NCBI GenBank assembly: GCA_937922595.1
Contig: CALAIY010000049.1
Span: 1 to 45,032 of the forward strand
Length of the DNA: 45,032 bases
Direction: 5' to 3'
DNA from: an uncultured Verrucomicrobiales bacterium
GTDB taxonomy: Bacteria > Verrucomicrobiota > Verrucomicrobiia > Verrucomicrobiales > DEV007
Shown: in pieces, positions 33,539 to 42,848 of the stretch
Numbering within the stretch: the first letter of the stretch is position 1
How the letters are laid out: every line of letters starts with the position of its first letter
Program-made: the position numbers and the translations under genes
The notes under the pieces: model-generated
Seen by the model: only the letters and a program-made list of their open reading frames with translations
Databases searched by the model: none
Told to the model about the DNA's origin: nothing

Positions 33539-36500
33539 GTGCGATCCCCCTCTCTTCTCCTCCTCTCTGCGCTCCTTCTTTCCAGCTGCGGCGACCGCGA
33601 TCAATCCGGTGGCCTCCTCCCCGGGTTCTCCAAAAAATCGCTCATTAGTAGCGTCCCCTTCCGTGGCCCACTCACGCTCCCTCAAGGCTCCGCCCACTCC
33701 CTCTTCCAAGAGCTTTCATCAGACGAAAGCGGAATCACATTCCGCGCCCTCACCGATACCACCCACCCTCGGAATCGGCTTTTCGCCTCCCCCATGGCAG
33801 CTGGCGGCATCGCTATCGGCGACTTAAATGGGGACGGCCTACCCGACGTCGTTTTTGCCAGCGGCCCCGCATCCAACGCACTCTTCCTCCAAGAAACTCC
33901 CGTAAACGAAACCGCACGCCCCCGTTTCCGCGCCGTCCCCACGATAGAATCCGGAATCGCCGGCTCCGAGACAGATTGGGCAGTCGGCATCGCCCTCGTC
34001 GATATCGATTCTGATGGCGACAACGACCTCTACTTCTGCAATCACGGCACGCCAAACCAACTCTTCATCAACGACGGCACCGCCACCTTCACCGAATCCG
34101 CCCACGCCTTCGGCCTCGCCCACAACGACGCCTCCCACACCCCCGCCTTCGCCGATTACGATCGCGACGGCGACCTAGACCTCTATCTCCTCACAAACCG
34201 CCTTTACCACCCGGAAGGCAACCTCGAAGGCCGCACCGATGTACTCTCCATCGACCCCACTTCCGGAGATCCCATCATCCACCCAGACTTCCAAAAACAC
34301 CTCCGCATCGTCGGGATCTCCCAAGGCTCCAAGCCCGGAGCACTCAAAGTAGATTACGACGTCGCCGGACGCCCCGACATCTTCTTCCACAACGACCTCA
34401 AAGAAACCGGCTCTCCCACATTCCGCGACATCACCACCCAAGCCGGCCTCGCTACACCCGGCGGCCACGGACTCTCCGCCACCTGGTGGGACTACAATCA
34501 CGACGGCCTGCCCGACCTCTACATCGCCAACGGCTCAAACGACCCCGATCACCTCTTCCGCAACAACGGCGACGGCACCTTCTTCAACACCACCCACGCC
34601 GCCCTACCTCGCATCCCATCCTCCTCCATTGGCTCTGATTTTGGCGACCTCAATGGAGACGGCTTCCCCGACCTACTCACCACCAACATACCCCACACCA
34701 CCGCCCCCTCCCATCACAGACGCAATTCCCTCTATCTAGGCACTGGCACCAGCCGTTTCCAAGAAGCAGCCTATCTTGCAGGCCTCGCCCAATCTAATTC
34801 GAGCTGGTCGGTAAAACTCCGCGACTTCAACAACGACGCCCTCACCGATGCCATCATCACCAACGGAATATCTCCCGGCCCCCCCCAGCAAAACCTCGCC
34901 TTCTCCGGCACCTCCAAATTCCCCCTGAAAAACACCACCACACGTTGGCTCCCTCAGCGAAAAACAATATCCCTAGCCTCAGCCACCGCCGACCTCGATC
35001 GCGACGGAGACCTCGATCTCATCACCATAAACTTAGAAGAAGAAGCCAAAATCCTATTAAACACCGCCGTTGAACGCGAGCCCAATGCATTCGCAATCTT
35101 AGTAAAGCTCATCGGCAAAAAATCCCACCCCCAAGGAATCGGCGCACGCATCACCGCCGATAGCCAATCCCAATTCATCTCACCCCTACGCGGCTACCTC
35201 GGCAGCGATGAGCCCATCGCCCACTTTGGCCTCGGAGCCTCGACCACCATCGGAGCACTCACCATCCACTGGCCTTCCGGCCACATCCAATCCTTCGCCG
35301 ATCTCAGCGCAAATCGCATCTACACCATCACCGAGCCCAAAGGCACCCCGCCTCCAGCGAACCCCATCACTCCTCCAGCACCACTCCTCCGAGAGACCTC
35401 CGCTCTCGCCACCGCCCCCACCCACCGCGAAAAACCTTTCGATGACTTCGCAGCCCAGCCACACCTCCCCTACAAGTTATCCCAGCAAGGCTCCGCCATC
35501 TGCTCCGGCGACGTCAATGCAGATGGCTTCGACGATCTCTTTCTAGGCGCCCCCTCCGGCTTCACCGCCACACTTCTACTAGGCAACGCCAAAGGCACCT
35601 ACACCACCTCCCAGCTCCCCTCCTTCGCCGCCCACGCCACCTGCGAAGATATTGGAGCCATCTTCTTCGATGCCGATGGAGACACCGATCTCGACCTCTG
35701 CGTCACCTCAGGAAGTAATGAATTCCCCCACGGCTCCCTCGCCCTCCTCGATCGCCTCTATATCAACCAATCCGGCACCGGAGACTTCACTCCCGCCGCC
35801 CCTGGCACCTTCCCCCTCATCCCCGAAAGCACCGGCCCAATTGCCGCCGCAGACATCGATCTCGATGGCGACATCGATCTATTCATCGGCGGCCGCGCCA
35901 CCCCCACAAGATACCCCTTTGCTCCCCCCTCCCGTATCTTAACCAACGACGGATCTGGCCGCTTCACCACCACTCTCACCCTGCGCCCAGGCATGGTCAC
36001 CGCCGCCCTCTTCAGCGACGCAAACAACGATGGCACCCCCGATCTACTTCTCGCCACCGAATGGGGGAAAATCCGCCTCTTCCTCAATCACAAAGGCAAG
36101 CTCACAGAATCTCCGACCAATCAGAACCTACCCACCGGCTGGTGGTCCTCCCTCGCCGCTGCCGATATCGACACCGATGGCGACATCGATTTCTTCGCAG
36201 GAAACATCGGCACCAACACCAAACACCACGCCCCCGCCATCCTCTACGCCGGCGACATGGATGGCACCGGTAAATTACACCTCACCGAAGACAGCACCCT
36301 CTACCCACCCGATAAGTTACAAAGCGCCCTCCGCCTCGAAGCCACCGAACTCCGCTCCGGCATCTTGGAAAACAACGGCACCGGCACCCTCACCTTTCGC
36401 CCCCTCCCCGCCGCCGCCCAGCTCGCCCCTATCTATGGAGCAGCCTTCACCTCACTCGATGGCGATGCCTCACCCGATCTCATCTTAGTAGGAAACAGCC

Positions 36501-36928
36501 ACGCCCCCCATCCCGATACAGGTAATCACAATGGCAGCTGCGGCCTCGCCCTACGCGGCTCCTCCACCGGGCGTTTCACCCCACTCTCTCCCCTCACCTC
36601 TGGCCTCCTCGTCCCCGGCGATGCCGCAGCCCTCACCACACTCGACACCGGCTTCGCCGTCTCGGTCAATAGCGCTACACCACAGCACTTCACTCCCACA
36701 CTACCCCAAGCAGCACGCACCATTCGGATCTCAGCCCCACCCGGCACCCGCCTCACCCTCCAGATCTCCACTGGAGCCACCCAGACCCAAGAAGGAACCT
36801 CCCTCTTCGGAGTCCCCCAAAGCCCCGGCTCCCGCCTAGTCTTAGAAGCACGTAGACCAGGCCACAAAACAACCTCTCACGACCTCACCGGCAAAACCAA
36901 AAACGTCTTTCAACTAGACTCACTATAG
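33539..36928 (+). CDS. Large FG-GAP/VCBS repeat lipoprotein with ASPIC/UnbV domain
   Basis: A GTG start directly follows the previous stop. Residues 1-17 form a lipoprotein signal ('LLLLSALLLSSC', Cys17). The 1129-aa protein contains at least 12 FG-GAP/VCBS repeats with Ca-binding loops, such as 'DLNGDGLPDVV', 'DIDSDGDNDLY', 'DYDRDGDLDLY', 'DLDRDGDLDLI', 'DVNADGFDDLF', 'DIDLDGDIDLF' and 'DIDTDGDIDFF'. They are spread over two propeller-like blocks. Between the blocks, near 530-600, is an ASPIC/UnbV domain ('AHFGLGASTTIGALTIHWPSG'). This is the layout of CRTAC-like proteins, usually envelope-anchored binding or adhesion proteins; no enzymatic site is visible. It is the third gene of the four-gene exported block. 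Confidence 0.85.
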   Translation: MRSPSLLLLSALLLSSCGDRDQSGGLLPGFSKKSLISSVPFRGPLTLPQGSAHSLFQELSSDESGITFRALTDTTHPRNRLFASPMAAGGIAIGDLNGDGLPDVVFASGPASNALFLQETPVNETARPRFRAVPTIESGIAGSETDWAVGIALVDIDSDGDNDLYFCNHGTPNQLFINDGTATFTESAHAFGLAHNDASHTPAFADYDRDGDLDLYLLTNRLYHPEGNLEGRTDVLSIDPTSGDPIIHPDFQKHLRIVGISQGSKPGALKVDYDVAGRPDIFFHNDLKETGSPTFRDITTQAGLATPGGHGLSATWWDYNHDGLPDLYIANGSNDPDHLFRNNGDGTFFNTTHAALPRIPSSSIGSDFGDLNGDGFPDLLTTNIPHTTAPSHHRRNSLYLGTGTSRFQEAAYLAGLAQSNSSWSVKLRDFNNDALTDAIITNGISPGPPQQNLAFSGTSKFPLKNTTTRWLPQRKTISLASATADLDRDGDLDLITINLEEEAKILLNTAVEREPNAFAILVKLIGKKSHPQGIGARITADSQSQFISPLRGYLGSDEPIAHFGLGASTTIGALTIHWPSGHIQSFADLSANRIYTITEPKGTPPPANPITPPAPLLRETSALATAPTHREKPFDDFAAQPHLPYKLSQQGSAICSGDVNADGFDDLFLGAPSGFTATLLLGNAKGTYTTSQLPSFAAHATCEDIGAIFFDADGDTDLDLCVTSGSNEFPHGSLALLDRLYINQSGTGDFTPAAPGTFPLIPESTGPIAAADIDLDGDIDLFIGGRATPTRYPFAPPSRILTNDGSGRFTTTLTLRPGMVTAALFSDANNDGTPDLLLATEWGKIRLFLNHKGKLTESPTNQNLPTGWWSSLAAADIDTDGDIDFFAGNIGTNTKHHAPAILYAGDMDGTGKLHLTEDSTLYPPDKLQSALRLEATELRSGILENNGTGTLTFRPLPAAAQLAPIYGAAFTSLDGDASPDLILVGNSHAPHPDTGNHNGSCGLALRGSSTGRFTPLSPLTSGLLVPGDAAALTTLDTGFAVSVNSATPQHFTPTLPQAARTIRISAPPGTRLTLQISTGATQTQEGTSLFGVPQSPGSRLVLEARRPGHKTTSHDLTGKTKNVFQLDSL

Positions 36929-36945
36929 ATTAGTTTGTGCAATAG

Positions 36946-39900
36946 ATGGCCCTTCGCAATTTTAAAACTATCTCATGGATTCTGATCCTTCTCACCATCA
37001 CCACCGTTTTTCTTAAACGCGAAGGAGACCAATCCGACACGCCCCACACCAGCGAAAAAAATCGAGCCGCACTTACCCTTCCGCTAGTTAGCAACGAAGT
37101 CGCCCTCAACAAAGCGAAGACACTTCAAGAACAAGGAGTCTACCGCTTCGCCGAATCCATCCCCGTCCAGATAACCCCACAAAATCACGGCACCTGGGAA
37201 ACACTCCCCTCCGGCAGCTCACGCTGGACACTCGAAGTACGATCTCCCGGAGCCTCATCGCTCAATTTCGGATTCTCCCGCTACGCAATGCCCGAAGGCG
37301 GAAGCCTCACCATCCAAAAACCCGGCGCCGACCCCGAATTCCGAAGTTTCACCTCGGCAGATAACGAAGCTCACGGCCAGCTCTGGACTCCCATCCTACG
37401 CAGCGAATCCGCCCTCATCAGCCTCGAACTCGCCCAAGGCACCCGCGAAAGCCTCGTCCTCGAGCTCGCCTCAGTAAACCACGGCTTCCGCCACGAAAAA
37501 ATCGGCGGAGACATCTCAGGCACATGCAATATCGACGTCAATTGCGACGACAACACGCTCCCCGGCATTGGCTCCATGATCGACATATATCGCAATCAAA
37601 TCCGCTCAGTAGGCGCCTACACCTTGAATGGCATCGACACCTGCACCGGCGCACTCATCAACAACACCGCAAACGACCGCCGCCCATTTTTCCTCACCGC
37701 TGCCCACTGTGAAGTCACCGCCGAAAATGCCGCCAGCATGGTCGTATTCTGGAATTTCCAAAACAGCACCTGCCGCCCTCCCGGCAGCCTAGAAAGCGGA
37801 CAGATCGGCAATGGAGACCTCTCCCAATTCAATACCGGCGCAACCTTCCGTGCCGGAAACAGCGCCACCGATTTCACCCTCGTAGAGCTCAATGATCCCA
37901 TCGCAAATGACATCAATGCATTCTACGCCGGCTGGAACCGCACCGGAGCAAACCCCGAATCCGCCATCGGCATTCACCACCCCGCCGTAGCCGAAAAACG
38001 CATTAGTTTCTCCTTCACCAAAACCCAAACCACTTCGCAAAGCGGCACCACCTCACCCGGCGATGGTCGCTTCGTCCGCGTCGTCAGCTGGGATCAAGGC
38101 ACCACTGAAGGCGGCTCATCCGGCTCCCCACTCTTCGATCTCTCCGGCAACATCATCGGGCAACTCTTCGGCGGCTTCGCCGCATGTGGAAACACCTCAT
38201 CAGACTGGTATGGCCGCATCTCCCAATCATGGACTGGCGGCGGCACATCAGCCACCCGCCTTTCCGATTGGCTCGATCCCACCAATTCTGGCGTATCCAT
38301 TCTAAACGGCATCGGCTCGCCCCAAAGACTTGCCGTTATCGGGAATTCCGACCCAGAAAACGAAAATGGTGAAACCGCGTTCACTATCTCATTAAGCGAA
38401 TTCCTCGGCGGACCGCCCCACCCCACCTTCACCATCGATTACACAACCGCAGACGGCACCGCCACAGCCGGGAGCGACTACACGGCCACCTCCGGCACCT
38501 TAGAATTCGCCCCTGGCGAAACGTCCGCCACCGTTCTCATCCCAATACTCGGAGACTCCACCCCCGAAGAAAACGAAACCATCAACCTCATCCTTAGCAA
38601 CCTACAACCCGCCGACGCTGTGTTCATCACCTCAGCCGAGGCCACCGCCACCATTCTCAACGACGACTTCATCCCACCCGTTTTCACATCCGCAACGAAT
38701 ACCTCCGCCACCGTCGGCGTGCCATTCAGCTTCCCTGTCACCGCAAAAAATACCCCCACCGAATTCCGGCTCCTTGGTAATCCACCTCTCGGAATGCAGA
38801 TCGATCCCGCCTCCGGAATCATCACTTGGCTCCCGACTTCCGTCGGCCAAATAAGTATCACCGTTTCCGCAACAAACCCTGCCAAAAGCGTCAATTCCAC
38901 ACTCACCATCGCCATCGCCGAAAACCCCCTTCTCGTCGCCATCGACAACACCAATTTTTCTATCCCTCTAAGCACTAGCTCCTCCTGGACACCCCAAAGC
39001 GCAATCAGCTTCGATGGCACCGATGCCATTCAAAGCCCCTCACTCGGCAACAACGATTCCTCCACATTCACCATCGAGACCGAAGGCCCAGGAGCACTTG
39101 AATTCTATTGGCGAGTATCTTCCGAAGCAGGATTCGATTTCCTCACCTTCACCACCAATGGCGAAGCCATCACCCAGATATCCGGCGAAGTAGATTGGCA
39201 GCGCTATGCCATCAGGCTCGGATCAGGCACCCACCAGCTAGCCTGGACATACACAAAAGACCTCTCTCAATCCGAAGGCCAAGACACCGGCTGGCTCGAC
39301 GCAGTAAGATTCGTCACCACCAATGACGAAGTCATTCTCTTCTCCCTCCCCGATGCACAAATCCCATCAGGATTGCCCTACGCCCAGCGCATCGATTTCA
39401 CCCCATCCACAGCCAGCCTTACCTCCAGCCCCCTTCCAGCCTGGCTCAGCATCAGCGACGACGGATTCATCTTCGGCACCCCTCCCCCTCCCCCTGCCAA
39501 CGACACACACACCATATCGATCACCGCTTCCCACGAAGGAATCTCCAGCAGTAACAGCTTTGAAATCACCACAAATCCCTCCATCGATTTCACTAGCGAA
39601 TTAGGCTCCACCAACGCCGTAGCATTCTACAACGAAAACGACACCCCATGGGTACGCGCCACAGACACCGCCGCTAGCGGAAACACATCTATCCGCAGTG
39701 GCGGCATCGATGACAATGAATCCAGCACCATCAACGCAAGCCTCAGAGGACCTTCCACACTCTCCTTCGCATGGCGCGTAGACTCAGAAGCCAATTTTGA
39801 TATCCTCAGCTTACGACTCGATGGGAACATCATATCCCAAATCAGCGGGAACCTCCCGTGGCAGACCTTTACCCTCGCCATCCCCGCCGGTCGCCACGAA

Positions 39901-40344
39901 ATACAGTGGCTTTACCAAAAAGACGGATCGGAAAGTGTCGGGCTAGATCGAGCCTACCTCGATTCAGTAAGTCTATCCGGCTACGGAGCATGGATCGCAT
40001 CTCATCCAGTAAACGGACGCAACGATCCATCTTACGACCCCGATAAAGACGCCCGCTCCAATTTCATGGAATACGCCCTCGGCACCGATCCCGCCACCCC
40101 AGATATAGCAAACAATCTAACCTATAACTTCGAAACCCTCCCACCTACCATCAACCTCACAAAGCCCACCAACGTAGATGGCGTGCGCTACCTCCTCCAA
40201 ACATCCACCACTCTCGCCCCCGAATCATGGACCGAAGAAGAAAGCGAAATCATTACCGATGACGCCTCCTCATTCATCGCAAGCCCCACCGAGACACCTC
40301 AAAGAATTTTCCTCAGGCTCGGCGCACAACCGGTAGCTGAATAA
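36946..40344 (+). CDS. Secreted trypsin-like serine protease with Calx-beta and repeated C-terminal domains
   Basis: This 1132-aa protein has a hydrophobic N-terminus ('ISWILILLTITTVF') and, after about residue 170, an S1-type protease of the lysyl-endopeptidase kind. The catalytic triad is His254 ('LTAAHC'), Asp309 ('DFTLVEL') and Ser392 ('GGSSGSPLF'), and paired Cys are seen near 200-280. Then come a Calx-beta domain (about 460-580, 'DGTATAGSDYTATSGTLEF') and a He_PIG/cadherin-like domain (about 585-665, 'PPLGMQIDPASGIITW'). Two copies of a beta-rich module follow (about 670-790 and 885-1020, each with 'W.Y.KD' and 'LD.V'). The C-terminus ('FMEYALGTDPATPDI' ... 'FLRLGA') resembles that of the cyclophilin protein two genes upstream. 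It starts 17 bases after the lipoprotein gene and its stop faces the oxidoreductase stop. Confidence 0.85.
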   Translation: MALRNFKTISWILILLTITTVFLKREGDQSDTPHTSEKNRAALTLPLVSNEVALNKAKTLQEQGVYRFAESIPVQITPQNHGTWETLPSGSSRWTLEVRSPGASSLNFGFSRYAMPEGGSLTIQKPGADPEFRSFTSADNEAHGQLWTPILRSESALISLELAQGTRESLVLELASVNHGFRHEKIGGDISGTCNIDVNCDDNTLPGIGSMIDIYRNQIRSVGAYTLNGIDTCTGALINNTANDRRPFFLTAAHCEVTAENAASMVVFWNFQNSTCRPPGSLESGQIGNGDLSQFNTGATFRAGNSATDFTLVELNDPIANDINAFYAGWNRTGANPESAIGIHHPAVAEKRISFSFTKTQTTSQSGTTSPGDGRFVRVVSWDQGTTEGGSSGSPLFDLSGNIIGQLFGGFAACGNTSSDWYGRISQSWTGGGTSATRLSDWLDPTNSGVSILNGIGSPQRLAVIGNSDPENENGETAFTISLSEFLGGPPHPTFTIDYTTADGTATAGSDYTATSGTLEFAPGETSATVLIPILGDSTPEENETINLILSNLQPADAVFITSAEATATILNDDFIPPVFTSATNTSATVGVPFSFPVTAKNTPTEFRLLGNPPLGMQIDPASGIITWLPTSVGQISITVSATNPAKSVNSTLTIAIAENPLLVAIDNTNFSIPLSTSSSWTPQSAISFDGTDAIQSPSLGNNDSSTFTIETEGPGALEFYWRVSSEAGFDFLTFTTNGEAITQISGEVDWQRYAIRLGSGTHQLAWTYTKDLSQSEGQDTGWLDAVRFVTTNDEVILFSLPDAQIPSGLPYAQRIDFTPSTASLTSSPLPAWLSISDDGFIFGTPPPPPANDTHTISITASHEGISSSNSFEITTNPSIDFTSELGSTNAVAFYNENDTPWVRATDTAASGNTSIRSGGIDDNESSTINASLRGPSTLSFAWRVDSEANFDILSLRLDGNIISQISGNLPWQTFTLAIPAGRHEIQWLYQKDGSESVGLDRAYLDSVSLSGYGAWIASHPVNGRNDPSYDPDKDARSNFMEYALGTDPATPDIANNLTYNFETLPPTINLTKPTNVDGVRYLLQTSTTLAPESWTEEESEIITDDASSFIASPTETPQRIFLRLGAQPVAE

Positions 40345-40355
40345 TTCTCCCACCT

Positions 40356-42641
40356 CTATTCAGCGCTCGCAGCCACACTTATCTCAATCCCCTTACTCGT
40401 CGGGGTATTCGAAATCTCTGCTACGCTCTCCACGGGAACCAATACATTCGCTTCCGGAAAATAAGCAGCCGCATGCCCGCGTGGAATTTCATACGGAATC
40501 GCCTGCCACTTCTCGGACACGGTCATCTTCCCCTTCCAGTGACTAGTCAGATCCACCTGCTGGGTTGGCTTCAAGCCAAAATCCCGAAGATCCTCGGGAT
40601 TCAAAAATACAATCCGCCGCGCATGGCCAATCCCCCGGTAGCGATCATCCATTCCATAGACAGTCGTATTATACTGATCGTGACTCCGTAGCGTCTGCAA
40701 AATGAGATGCCCCTCTGCCACCTTCATCGTTTGCACTTCCGAATTCGAAAATTCCGCCTTCTTACTAGCCGTACTCCAAATCCTCTGCGCAGCAAGATTA
40801 GGAAGCTCAAGCACTCCCTCCTTTCGCATCCGCGCGTTAAAATTATGAAACCCCGGAATGACCTTTTCAATTAAGTTACGGATTCGATCATAATCCCCCG
40901 CAAGGTAATCCCAACGCACCGTTGCAGTGTCGCCGATCAGTTCCTTCCCGATTCCCGCGATAATACCGACTTCACTTTTCAATTCTGAAGAAACCGGAGC
41001 AAGAGAGCCTTGAGACCTTTGCACCATACCCATGGAGTTTTCACACGTGACATACTGATCTCCACTTTCTCCATCATCCCGATCACTTCGCCCAAGACAC
41101 GGAAGAATGAGCGCCGTTTTCCCAGTAACCAAATGGCTCCGATTGAGCTTTGTCGAGACGTGGCACGTAAGGGAGCACTTCGTGAGAGCCTCGGCAGTAT
41201 AAGCCGTATCCGGTGACGCCTGGACAAAGTTCCCACCCATTCCAATAAAAACCTTCCCTTTACCCTGCTGCATCGCCTGGATCGACATCACAACATCAAA
41301 GCCATGTGCCCGCGGCGATTCGAATTCAAAGACCTCATCTAATTGATCGTGGAATTCCGCAGGCATTTTCTCAAAAATCCCCATCGTACGATCCCCCTGC
41401 ACATTACTGTGCCCACGCACCGGGCATAACCCCGCACCCGGCCGACCAATCGCTCCAACAAGTAAATGGACATTGACGACCTCCCTAATCGTAGCCACCG
41501 CATTGCGATGCTGCGTAAGCCCCATCGCCCAACACGTGATCAGCTTCCGCTTCCCGCGCAACATCGTCCGCGCCAGCTTCTCGATTTCCGCCCGCTCGAT
41601 TCCACAATCAGCAAGCAACGACTCCCAATCAGACGCCTCGATCGCCTTAATATAATCATCAAGCCCCAAAGTATGATGCTCAATAAATTTGTGATCAAAC
41701 ACCGGCTCACCCGCCTCTTCCCAAGCCAGCCAAGTCTTGGCAACTGCCCGGAGCAGCGCGTGATCCCCATTGGGTTTCACCTGAAGATATTGCGAAGTGA
41801 TCTTTGTCCCTTTATTCAGTAGCCCCATTGGCTTCTGCGGATTCGCAAATGAAAGCAGTCCAGCCTCCTTCAGCGGATTAATCGCGACCACTTTCCCACC
41901 ATTTTCGACCGCACGCTCCAAAGCAGAGAGCATTCGCGGATGATTCGTTCCTGGATTCTGGCCAATATCTAGAATCGTATCCGCCTCATAAATCTCCTCA
42001 AGAGTCACCGTTCCCTTCCCCACACCCACCGCCGAATTCATCGCCGCACCGCTGGACTCGTGGCACATGTTCGAGCAGTCCGGCAAATTATTCGTCCCAT
42101 AAAGCCGCACCAGCAGCTGGTAGAGGAAGGCCGCTTCATTAGACGTGCGTCCAGATGTATAAAAAATCGCCTCATCGGGAGTCGCCAGCGCTTTAAGTTC
42201 CGCAGCGATCAGCTTAAACACCTCAGCCCACGAAATCGCCGTGTAATGGCTCGCCCCAGGAAGCTTCACCATCGGCTCCGCAATCCGCCCCTGCCGCTCA
42301 TGCCAAGCATCAGACTTTGCCTCAAGGTCAGCAATTGAATATTTTTCAAAAAACTCCCGAGTGATCGTATCTTGCGTCGCCTCCGAGGCCACCGCCTTTG
42401 CGCCGTTTTCGCAGAATTCCGCCGTCGCACGCTCATCATCAGGATCCGGCCAAGCACACGATGGACAGTCGAATCCACGCTTCTGATTCAGCTTCATCAG
42501 CGCCTCCGTCCCACGAGCAACCCCAGCATTGCTATAGACATGCTCAAGCGAGGATTTCACCGCAGGCATACCCGTTGCCCAAGTCTTAGATTTTTTAAGA
42601 TCTAGCTCATCTTCTTCTTCAAAAGTCGTTTCGTTTTTCAT
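40356..42641 (-). CDS. FdhF/YdeP-type molybdopterin oxidoreductase
   Basis: This 761-aa protein belongs to the YdeP-like branch of the DMSO reductase/formate dehydrogenase alpha superfamily. It begins with 'ALMKLNQKRGFDCPSCAWPDP', which carries only one CxxC pair and not a 4Fe-4S cluster motif. It then shows 'ISWAEVFKLIAAELK', 'FYTSGRTSNEAAFLYQLL', 'LPDCSNMCHESSG', 'DIGQNPGTNHPRML' and 'WAMGLTQHRNAVATIREV'. C-terminal cofactor-binding motifs are 'LQTLRSHDQYNTTVYG' and 'VFLNPEDLRDFG'. No signal peptide is seen, so it is cytoplasmic. YdeP is linked to acid resistance in E. coli, but its reaction is unknown. An FdhD-like sulfurtransferase is not in the window. The divergent TetR gene begins 207 bases away and may control it. 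Confidence 0.88.
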   Translation of the reverse strand: MKNETTFEEEDELDLKKSKTWATGMPAVKSSLEHVYSNAGVARGTEALMKLNQKRGFDCPSCAWPDPDDERATAEFCENGAKAVASEATQDTITREFFEKYSIADLEAKSDAWHERQGRIAEPMVKLPGASHYTAISWAEVFKLIAAELKALATPDEAIFYTSGRTSNEAAFLYQLLVRLYGTNNLPDCSNMCHESSGAAMNSAVGVGKGTVTLEEIYEADTILDIGQNPGTNHPRMLSALERAVENGGKVVAINPLKEAGLLSFANPQKPMGLLNKGTKITSQYLQVKPNGDHALLRAVAKTWLAWEEAGEPVFDHKFIEHHTLGLDDYIKAIEASDWESLLADCGIERAEIEKLARTMLRGKRKLITCWAMGLTQHRNAVATIREVVNVHLLVGAIGRPGAGLCPVRGHSNVQGDRTMGIFEKMPAEFHDQLDEVFEFESPRAHGFDVVMSIQAMQQGKGKVFIGMGGNFVQASPDTAYTAEALTKCSLTCHVSTKLNRSHLVTGKTALILPCLGRSDRDDGESGDQYVTCENSMGMVQRSQGSLAPVSSELKSEVGIIAGIGKELIGDTATVRWDYLAGDYDRIRNLIEKVIPGFHNFNARMRKEGVLELPNLAAQRIWSTASKKAEFSNSEVQTMKVAEGHLILQTLRSHDQYNTTVYGMDDRYRGIGHARRIVFLNPEDLRDFGLKPTQQVDLTSHWKGKMTVSEKWQAIPYEIPRGHAAAYFPEANVLVPVESVAEISNTPTSKGIEISVAASAE

Positions 42642-42652
42642 GCGTCTATAAA

Positions 42653-42686
42653 TTTCTCACGAATTGCACAGAGAGGGTTTCTCACG
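42653..42686. repeat. 9-bp direct repeat TTTCTCACG upstream of YdeP-like gene
   Basis: Two exact copies of TTTCTCACG lie at 42653-42661 and 42678-42686, 25 bases apart (about two and a half helical turns). They sit just upstream of the YdeP-like start (42641) on its promoter side. They could be regulator sites, but two short matches in 200 bases are only weak evidence. Confidence 0.3.
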
Positions 42687-42804
42687 CGACCCACTTGGAC
42701 TACGAGACCAAAGCGCTTCACAACTATAGTCTAGGATACAGCATCAGCGAAGCTTTCATTTTCGAGACAGCACCCTCAACACTTCCGATTTCTAAGAGAA
42801 ATTT

Positions 42805-42833
42805 TTGACGAACCGTCACTCTTTGGGCTAAAT
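42805..42833 (+). promoter_or_regulatory. Candidate promoter of TetR gene: TTGACG, 17-base spacer, CTAAAT
   Basis: TTGACG (42805-42810) is a near-consensus -35 box. After 17 bases, CTAAAT (42828-42833) is a weak -10 candidate, giving a start of transcription very close to the ATG at 42849. The -35 box overlaps the palindrome at 42806-42818, as expected for autorepression. Confidence 0.4.
42806..42818. promoter_or_regulatory. Candidate TetR-family operator TGACG-AAC-CGTCA
   Basis: This is a perfect 5-bp inverted repeat with a 3-base centre, in the divergent region between the YdeP-like gene and the TetR gene and overlapping a -35-like box. TetR dimers bind palindromes of this kind and often repress themselves and a divergent neighbour. 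The arms are short, so this remains a candidate. Confidence 0.45.
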
Positions 42834-42848
42834 GCCTGCCCTCCTCAA

